DNA from: an uncultured Solobacterium sp.
GTDB lineage: Bacteria > Bacillota_I > Bacilli_A > Erysipelotrichales > Erysipelotrichaceae
Reading direction: 5' to 3'
Length of the DNA: 21,874 nt
Assembly: GCA_900547815.1 (NCBI GenBank)
Contig: URHY01000036.1
Location: 1-21,874, forward strand
This document shows positions 15,231 through 21,874 of this stretch, piece by piece (position 1 is the first letter of the stretch; every line of letters starts with the position of its first letter). The translations under genes were made by a program, and so were the position numbers. The notes below the pieces were generated by a model. That model saw only the letters and a program-made list of their open reading frames with translations. It was not told where the DNA came from and searched no databases.

Positions 15231-15599
15231 ATGCAGCAAATGAATAAAAAAATAAAAAGGTATACTTTAGTTTTTAGCTTATTTTGTTCTATAGCTTGTG
15301 CAATGATTTTTCATTCTCAAATGATTCAAGTATTTATAGCGGTTTGGATTGGATGTCTGACAGGTTTAGTTGGGTATCATAAGATTGTTCAAATGGCTTT
15401 AAATATCCCAACAGACGAAGCGGCTGGAAAAAAGATTGGTACACAAGAATATATGAAACGATATTTAATGTATGGTCTAGTTTTAGTTATTTGTCAATTT
15501 ATGGGATTGCCTATATTGGCTGTTCTTGTTGGGCTAATGTGTAATAAAGGAGCTATTCTTTTATATGCACTAAAAGAAAAGGAGGATTTCCATGAGTGA
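15231..15599 (+). CDS. atpI: ATP synthase subunit I (AtpI-like)
   Basis: The 122-residue protein has four hydrophobic segments in two pairs (about 11-27 and 30-46; 75-90 and 92-110) separated by a polar loop. That is the topology of ATP synthase protein I, which helps assemble the c-ring. Similarity is weak, as usual in this family, so the call leans on position: after the AtpZ-like gene and before atpB. GAGG precedes the ATG, which may also be read at 15240 (MNKKIKRY). The 3' end overlaps atpB by eight bases and contains its ribosome site GGAGG. Confidence 0.75.
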   Translation: MQQMNKKIKRYTLVFSLFCSIACAMIFHSQMIQVFIAVWIGCLTGLVGYHKIVQMALNIPTDEAAGKKIGTQEYMKRYLMYGLVLVICQFMGLPILAVLVGLMCNKGAILLYALKEKEDFHE

Positions 15600-16299
15600 T
15601 GTAAGTGCAATTATCATTCACATAGGAAAGTTCTCTTTGCAGATTCAGCAATCGATTCTTGTTTGGCTTGGAATTTGTGTTTTCTTTGCGTTTTTCTTCT
15701 ATTTTGCGGGGAAGAAAATTGAGGCACAGGATCCATCCAAATCAAGTAAAGGGATTGTGTATATTTGTGAGGAGATGTACAACTTAGTACTTTACGTAAT
15801 TAAAGATAACTTAAGGGAAACAACAAAGAAATATGTTCCCATGTTTGGTACTTTGATTGTGATGATGATTGTAAGTAACTTAATTGGTTTGATTGGACTT
15901 CAAAATCCGACGAGCAATGTAAGTTTTAATGCGACATTGGCTGTCACAATGTGGTTGATGATCCAGGGTAATGGTATTAAAAAAGGTGGATTGTTAGCTC
16001 GTATGAAAGAGTTGACAGAACCAATGTTTTTGTTGACACCATTGAATGTCATTGGAGAGTTGGCATTGCCTATCTCATTAACAATGCGTTTATTTGGTAA
16101 TATTTTAGCGGGATATATCATTTCTATGCTGGTATATACATTAATCAAAATGTTGATGCCAGTAGGACTTTTAGGTTTATTAGTAACGCCTTTCTTACAT
16201 ATGTATTTTGATATATTCTCAGGTGTAATTCAGACATATATCTTCTTTACGCTAAGTTCGTTCTTCTTAGGACAACAAGTAGCAATTCAGGAAGATTAA
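15592..16299 (+). CDS. atpB: F-type ATP synthase subunit a
   Basis: Subunit a forms the ion half-channels against the c-ring in the membrane. The 235-residue product has about five to six transmembrane helices and the hallmark ISLTMRLFGNILAGYI, with the essential arginine at R166. PMFLLTPLNVIGELALP before it is typical for the family. AAGGAGGA lies ahead of the ATG at 15592 within the end of atpI, with an eight-base overlap. It leads the canonical order a-c-b-delta-alpha-gamma-beta-epsilon. Confidence 0.96.
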   Translation: MSDVSAIIIHIGKFSLQIQQSILVWLGICVFFAFFFYFAGKKIEAQDPSKSSKGIVYICEEMYNLVLYVIKDNLRETTKKYVPMFGTLIVMMIVSNLIGLIGLQNPTSNVSFNATLAVTMWLMIQGNGIKKGGLLARMKELTEPMFLLTPLNVIGELALPISLTMRLFGNILAGYIISMLVYTLIKMLMPVGLLGLLVTPFLHMYFDIFSGVIQTYIFFTLSSFFLGQQVAIQED

Positions 16300-16306
16300 T
16301 AAATAG

Positions 16307-16561
<255 letters not shown>

Positions 16562-16579
16562 TGATTAGGAGAATCGGTA

Positions 16580-17095
16580 ATGATTGACTTTAATATTGAC
16601 AATTATTTGCGAATTTCATTGACCGATGTTGTTTTAGTTTGTATTTCTACATTTTTGATTGTAATGTTTGCCAAAAAATTCTTTTGGGATAAATTACTAA
16701 CTTTAATTCAAAAACGACAAGATTTAATTCAAGAAAATATTGATTCTTCAGTAGCTATTAAACAGCAGGCTGAAGATGTTAAAGAGAAGTATGATGAAAA
16801 ATTGCGTAATGTTTCGCAAGAAGCTCATACCATTCTTGTTTCAGCTAGAGCACATGCGGATCAAGAAAAACAGCAAATTATAAAAGAAGCAAATGACGAA
16901 GCTTTGCGTATTAAGAAAAACGCAAACGAAGATATTGAACGTCAAAAGCGTGACGCTCAAAAAGAAATGAAAAAAGCAATTAGTGATGTTGCGTTAAGTG
17001 CAGCGAGTCAGTTGATCAAAAAAGAAATGGATGAAGAAACACAGAAGCAGTTTGTGGAAGATTTTATTGAACAGGCAGGCGATAAACAATGGTAG
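16580..17095 (+). CDS. atpF: F-type ATP synthase subunit b
   Basis: The 171-residue product has one N-terminal transmembrane helix (about 14-31), then a long charged helix rich in K, E, Q and A that dimerises into the peripheral stalk holding F1 against rotation. FFWDKLLTLIQKRQDLIQENI is typical of the b subunit just after the membrane helix. Length is normal. AGGAG precedes the ATG, and the end overlaps atpH by seven bases. Confidence 0.95.
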   Translation: MIDFNIDNYLRISLTDVVLVCISTFLIVMFAKKFFWDKLLTLIQKRQDLIQENIDSSVAIKQQAEDVKEKYDEKLRNVSQEAHTILVSARAHADQEKQQIIKEANDEALRIKKNANEDIERQKRDAQKEMKKAISDVALSAASQLIKKEMDEETQKQFVEDFIEQAGDKQW

Positions 17096-17616
17096 ATTAC
17101 ACGCCTTATGCCCAGGCTCTATTTGAATTAGCAAAAGATTCAAGTCAAGAAATGGCTTGGATGTCTGAGCTAAAACAAGTAGCGCAAGTGATTACTTCGG
17201 TACCAGAATTGAGTCAAATTCTAGCACATCCAAGTATTCCTCGAGTAAAGAAAAAGGAAATCATCCAGACAGCTTTTGAATCCAAATTAGATACAACTGT
17301 ATTTCGTTTCTTGCTTGTGTTAAATGAGCATAATGAACTTTCACATCTTGATATGATTAGTGATGCCTATGAAGAGTGTTATCGAAAGAAACATAGAATT
17401 GAAATTGTTAAGGTGACAAGTGCATCAAAACTTGGTGAAGATCAATTATCAAGATTGAAAGAAATGTTAGAGAAAAAATTAAATAAGACACTTGAACTTG
17501 AAGTACAAGTGGATTCATCTTTGATTGCAGGTATTAAAGTACAGGCAAATGATTTAGTGATGGATAATACGGTCATTGCGAAGATTGACGCAATGAAGGA
17601 AGCAATTAATAGATAA
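17089..17616 (+). CDS. atpH: F-type ATP synthase subunit delta
   Basis: The 175-residue delta subunit (OSCP homologue) caps the alpha3beta3 head and ties it to subunit b. It opens YTPYAQALFELAKD and ends with the family pattern SSLIAGIKVQANDLVMD. The helical N-terminal domain (about 1-105) and small C-terminal domain fit the usual layout and length. The start ATG lies within the end of atpF; nine bases separate its stop from atpA. Confidence 0.95.
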   Translation: MVDYTPYAQALFELAKDSSQEMAWMSELKQVAQVITSVPELSQILAHPSIPRVKKKEIIQTAFESKLDTTVFRFLLVLNEHNELSHLDMISDAYEECYRKKHRIEIVKVTSASKLGEDQLSRLKEMLEKKLNKTLELEVQVDSSLIAGIKVQANDLVMDNTVIAKIDAMKEAINR

Positions 17617-17625
17617 GCAGGTGAT

Positions 17626-19164
17626 ATGATGAGTTTAAATCCAGCAGAGATTTCAAAATTAATCAAAGCTCAGATTCAAAGTATCGACCAGGATCTTGAA
17701 ATGAATGAAAGTGGTACTATTCTTACAGTTGGAGATGGTATCGCAACGGTATATGGATTGAAAAATGCCATGATGAGTGAATTGTTGTTATTTCCTCATG
17801 ATGTATATGGTATGGTCATGAACTTAGAAGACGAACAAGTAGGTGTCGTATTACTAGGTGATAATTCAGATATCAAAGAGGGTGACGTTGTAAAACGTAC
17901 AGGTCACATCATTGAAGTTCCAGTTGGTGATAGTTTGATGGGTCGTGTTGTCAACGCATTAGGACAACCGATTGATGGTTTAGGTGAAATCAAGACAGAT
18001 AGAACACGTCCAGTAGAACGTGTTGCCCCAGGTGTAATGACAAGAAAGAGTGTTTCTGTTCCATTACAAACGGGTTTAAAAATTATTGACTCTATGATTC
18101 CAATTGGACGTGGTCAGCGTGAGTTGATCATTGGGGATCGTCAAACAGGTAAAACAGCCATCGCAATTGATACGATTTTGAATCAAAAAGGTCAAAATGT
18201 AAAATGTATTTATGTAGCGATTGGACAAAAAGCAAGTACTGTAGCTCAAATTGTTGAAAAATTAAAACAACATGGAGCTATGGAATATACAACAATTGTA
18301 GCGGCTACTGCATCTGAGGCAGCGCCATTACAATATATTGCACCATATGCAGGTTGTGCTATTGGTGAAGAATGGATGGAAAATGGAGAAGATGTACTAA
18401 TTGTTTATGATGATTTATCAAAACACGCCGTAGCTTACCGTACACTGTCTTTACTTCTTCGTCGTCCTCCTGGACGTGAAGCCTATCCTGGAGATGTCTT
18501 CTATTTGCATTCTCGTTTATTAGAGCGTGCTGCTCGTTTAAATGAAAATTATGGTGGTGGATCTTTAACCGCTTTACCAATCATTGAAACGCAAGCCGGA
18601 GATATTTCTGCTTATATTCCTACAAATGTAATTTCAATTACAGATGGACAGATCTTCTTAAAGACAGATATGTTTAATGAAGGTATTCGTCCAAGTGTAG
18701 ATAGTGGTTTAAGTGTTAGCCGTGTAGGTAGTGCTGCACAAACAAAGGCTATGAAGCAGGTATCTGGCTCATTAAAATTAGAGCTTGCTCAATATCGTGA
18801 AATGGAATCTTTTGCAAAATTTGGTTCAGATTTAGATGCAAGTACAAAAGATGTGTTGGATCATGGTGCAAGATTAACTCAATTATTGATTCAAAAACAA
18901 TATTCACCATTAACAGTGCCTGAACAAGTACTATCTTTATATGCTGCAAAAAATAGATATTTAAAACCAGTTGAAGTTGATCAAGTTGGTGAATTTGAAC
19001 AGGGAATGTTGGAATATGTACATCGTGAATATCCTTATGTTTTAGATCAGATTGAAATGAAAAAGGCGATTGACGATGAATTAGAAGCTGATATTAAAAA
19101 GGCTTTAGATGCCTACGCAAAACAATATGCGCTAGAAAAGGGTGCGCAACATGGCACAAAGTAG
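17626..19164 (+). CDS. atpA: F-type ATP synthase subunit alpha
   Basis: This is the non-catalytic nucleotide-binding subunit of the F1 head. The 512-residue product has the N-terminal beta barrel ([12 protein letters not shown]), the P-loop GDRQTGKT at residues 170-177, and [13 protein letters not shown] with the arginine that reaches into the catalytic site of beta. Length is normal. Two adjacent ATG codons (17626, 17629) follow AGGTGAT; spacing favours the second, which removes one residue. The 3' end overlaps atpG by 14 bases. Confidence 0.97.
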   Translation: MMSLNPAEISKLIKAQIQSIDQDLEMNESGTILTVGDGIATVYGLKNAMMSELLLFPHDVYGMVMNLEDEQVGVVLLGDNSDIKEGDVVKRTGHIIEVPVGDSLMGRVVNALGQPIDGLGEIKTDRTRPVERVAPGVMTRKSVSVPLQTGLKIIDSMIPIGRGQRELIIGDRQTGKTAIAIDTILNQKGQNVKCIYVAIGQKASTVAQIVEKLKQHGAMEYTTIVAATASEAAPLQYIAPYAGCAIGEEWMENGEDVLIVYDDLSKHAVAYRTLSLLLRRPPGREAYPGDVFYLHSRLLERAARLNENYGGGSLTALPIIETQAGDISAYIPTNVISITDGQIFLKTDMFNEGIRPSVDSGLSVSRVGSAAQTKAMKQVSGSLKLELAQYREMESFAKFGSDLDASTKDVLDHGARLTQLLIQKQYSPLTVPEQVLSLYAAKNRYLKPVEVDQVGEFEQGMLEYVHREYPYVLDQIEMKKAIDDELEADIKKALDAYAKQYALEKGAQHGTK

Positions 19165-19999
19165 ACAAGCTATTCAGGCTCGAATCAATTCCGTTAGTTC
19201 AACAAAGAAAATCACAAAAGCAATGCAGCTGATTGCTTCAAGTAAATTAACTAGACAAAGACAAATTATGGAAGAAAACCGTAGTTATGCACAAGGTTTA
19301 CAAGAACTTTTTACAATGGTACTTCGTAGTGCTGGAAATGATTCTATGTATTTAAATGAGAATCAAGGAAAGCCAAGCTTTATCTTTGTGATCACAAGTG
19401 ATATGGGACTTTGTGGTGGCTATAACGCAAACGTGTATCGTATGATACAAGACGAGTTTTCAAATGAGGATCATGTAGTTATGGTTGGAGTTCGTGGTGC
19501 TGCATGGATTTCAAAACGTGACTATAATGTTGAAACTGTATTAAGTGATCTTGACGAGGATGATGTATATAATGCTTTATCGAAATGTATGCAGGATGCA
19601 TTAGACTTGTTTGAAAAGAAAGAAATTTCAAAAATTCAAATTTTATATACGCACTATAAAAACACATTGACATTTGTTCCTACTTTAGAAACGGTTTTAC
19701 CTGTTTCTAAACCTAGTGAAGAAAAGAAGTCAGGCATGCATGCGGATATGATTTTTGAACCAGATAAGGAAACAATGCTACAAAATATGATTCCTATGGT
19801 GACAAAATCAATTCTTTACTCTCGTTATTTAGAGAGTAAAACTAGCGAACAGGCTTCTCGAAGAATGGCAATGGAGAGTGCAACTGACAATGCAGAAGAA
19901 TTGCAGAATGATCTTGAACTTGCATATAACCGTGTACGTCAGGGTGCAATCACGCAAGAAATTACTGAAATTGTCGGTGGTGCAAATGCACTTTCATAA
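19151..19999 (+). CDS. atpG: F-type ATP synthase subunit gamma
   Basis: The gamma subunit is the central rotor shaft inside alpha3beta3. The 282-residue product starts with the coiled-coil helix [20 protein letters not shown], has [13 protein letters not shown] in the Rossmann-like domain, and ends with [14 protein letters not shown] and the C-terminal helix [25 protein letters not shown] is seven bases before the ATG at 19151. A GTG at 19142 is in frame but would overlap that ribosome site, so I reject it. Confidence 0.96.
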   Translation: MAQSRQAIQARINSVSSTKKITKAMQLIASSKLTRQRQIMEENRSYAQGLQELFTMVLRSAGNDSMYLNENQGKPSFIFVITSDMGLCGGYNANVYRMIQDEFSNEDHVVMVGVRGAAWISKRDYNVETVLSDLDEDDVYNALSKCMQDALDLFEKKEISKIQILYTHYKNTLTFVPTLETVLPVSKPSEEKKSGMHADMIFEPDKETMLQNMIPMVTKSILYSRYLESKTSEQASRRMAMESATDNAEELQNDLELAYNRVRQGAITQEITEIVGGANALS

Positions 20000-21412
<1,413 letters not shown>

Positions 21413-21414
21413 TC

Positions 21415-21810
21415 ATGATTGCTTTTAAAGTTGTAACACCTAAAGGCGAATATTTAAAACAAGACGTTAAGAGCATTCATGCAAAGACAGTGATTGGGGA
21501 AACTACAATTTTACCAAATCATATGCCAATCTTTGCATCTTTAGTTCCTTGTAAACTTGTTTTAAAGAATGAAAATGACGAAGAAGAGGTCTATGCGATT
21601 TCTGGTGGCTTTTTACAGTTCAATAAAAATGAAGGTATGATTTTGGCAGATGCGATCGAGGGGAAAAAAGATATCGATCTTGAGCGTGCTAAAAAATCAA
21701 TGGAACGTGCTAAAGAACGTTTAGAAAAGAAAGATTCAAACACGAATCTAAAAAGAGCTCAATTATCATTGGAAAGAGCAATTAATAGAATTCATGTATA
21801 TGGCGAGTAA
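21415..21810 (+). CDS. atpC: F-type ATP synthase subunit epsilon
   Basis: Epsilon sits at the foot of the rotor and can inhibit ATP hydrolysis. The 131-residue product has the N-terminal beta sandwich (FKVVTPKGEYLKQDVKSI, ILPNHMPIFASL, SGGFLQF) and a C-terminal helical hairpin rich in R, K and E that includes RAQLSLERAINRI. The length is typical, so the regulatory C-terminal helices are intact. The ATG follows two bases after the atpD stop with only a weak GGTGAAT site. Its stop codon lies in the loop of the operon terminator. Confidence 0.95.
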   Translation: MIAFKVVTPKGEYLKQDVKSIHAKTVIGETTILPNHMPIFASLVPCKLVLKNENDEEEVYAISGGFLQFNKNEGMILADAIEGKKDIDLERAKKSMERAKERLEKKDSNTNLKRAQLSLERAINRIHVYGE

Positions 21811-21825
21811 TCCTCGCCATTTTCT
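21800..21825 (+). terminator. Terminator of the upp-atp operon, overlapping the atpC stop
   Basis: ATGGCGAG (21800-21807) pairs perfectly with CTCGCCAT (21813-21820) around TAATC, which contains the TAA stop codon of atpC (21808-21810). TTTTCT follows. The stem is strong, but the T-tract is short. Confidence 0.75.
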
Positions 21826-21844
21826 GTACGACAGGCAGTCGTGC
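21826..21844. other. Second short hairpin after the atp operon
   Basis: GTACGAC (21826-21832) pairs with GTCGTGC (21838-21844), seven pairs including one G-U, around AGGCA. No T-tract follows. It starts one base after the first terminator and could help termination or belong to a leader of the gene beyond the window. The remaining 30 bases to the window end are AT-rich and show no gene. Confidence 0.35.
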
Positions 21845-21874
21845 TTATAGTTGATAATCTAAATCAATGATTAT

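Overview
The window is AT-rich bacterial DNA with strong Shine-Dalgarno sites, tightly packed operons and the gene order rpsF-ssb-rpsR / yybS-gdpP-rplI-dnaB / upp-atp that is typical of low-GC Bacillota. An iron-sulfur, oxygen-sensitive type of dehydratase-activase system and an ATP synthase c subunit with a Na+-type binding signature suggest a fermentative anaerobe. A lineage such as Erysipelotrichia would fit, but that assignment is an inference; no rRNA or lineage-specific marker is present.

Layout. (1) 1-843: the 3' part of a frameshifted acyltransferase-3 family membrane protein, followed by about 290 bases without an intact gene that may hold a decayed coding fragment. (2) 878-2113, minus strand: a UMF1/Atg22-like MFS transporter with its own terminator and extended -10 promoter. 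(3) 2325-7722: a three-gene operon made of a two-domain 2-hydroxyacyl-CoA dehydratase activase-like ATPase, its dehydratase-like partner, and an unusual fusion of a PF06541-type membrane domain, a helical linker and a degenerate Nudix domain. (4) 7732-8907: rpsF-ssb-rpsR behind a leader with two mutually exclusive hairpins. (5) 8957-14301: yybS-gdpP-rplI-dnaB-walJ, whose first gene appears to be leaderless. (6) 14435-21810: upp, a very small atpZ-like gene, atpI and the full F-type ATP synthase operon atpBEFHAGDC, ended by a hairpin whose loop contains the atpC stop codon.

How the parts work together. Region 4 supplies ribosomal proteins uS6 and uS18 with single-strand binding protein. Region 5 combines c-di-AMP breakdown (GdpP), ribosomal protein bL9, the replicative helicase and a WalJ/YycJ nuclease-like protein, a set normally found near the replication origin in Bacillota. 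Region 6 couples uracil salvage to the ATP synthase, as in Bacillus.

The least explained material is in region 3. The degenerate Nudix fusion is the best candidate for undescribed biology: its Nudix box keeps the fold-defining glycines and first glutamate, but its three later acidic catalytic positions read D, K and K. At regulatory scale, two consecutive operon junctions (7721-7761 and 8910-8950) have the promoter -35 embedded in the upstream terminator hairpin. The nine-base extended -10 TGTTATAAT occurs identically in three promoters.
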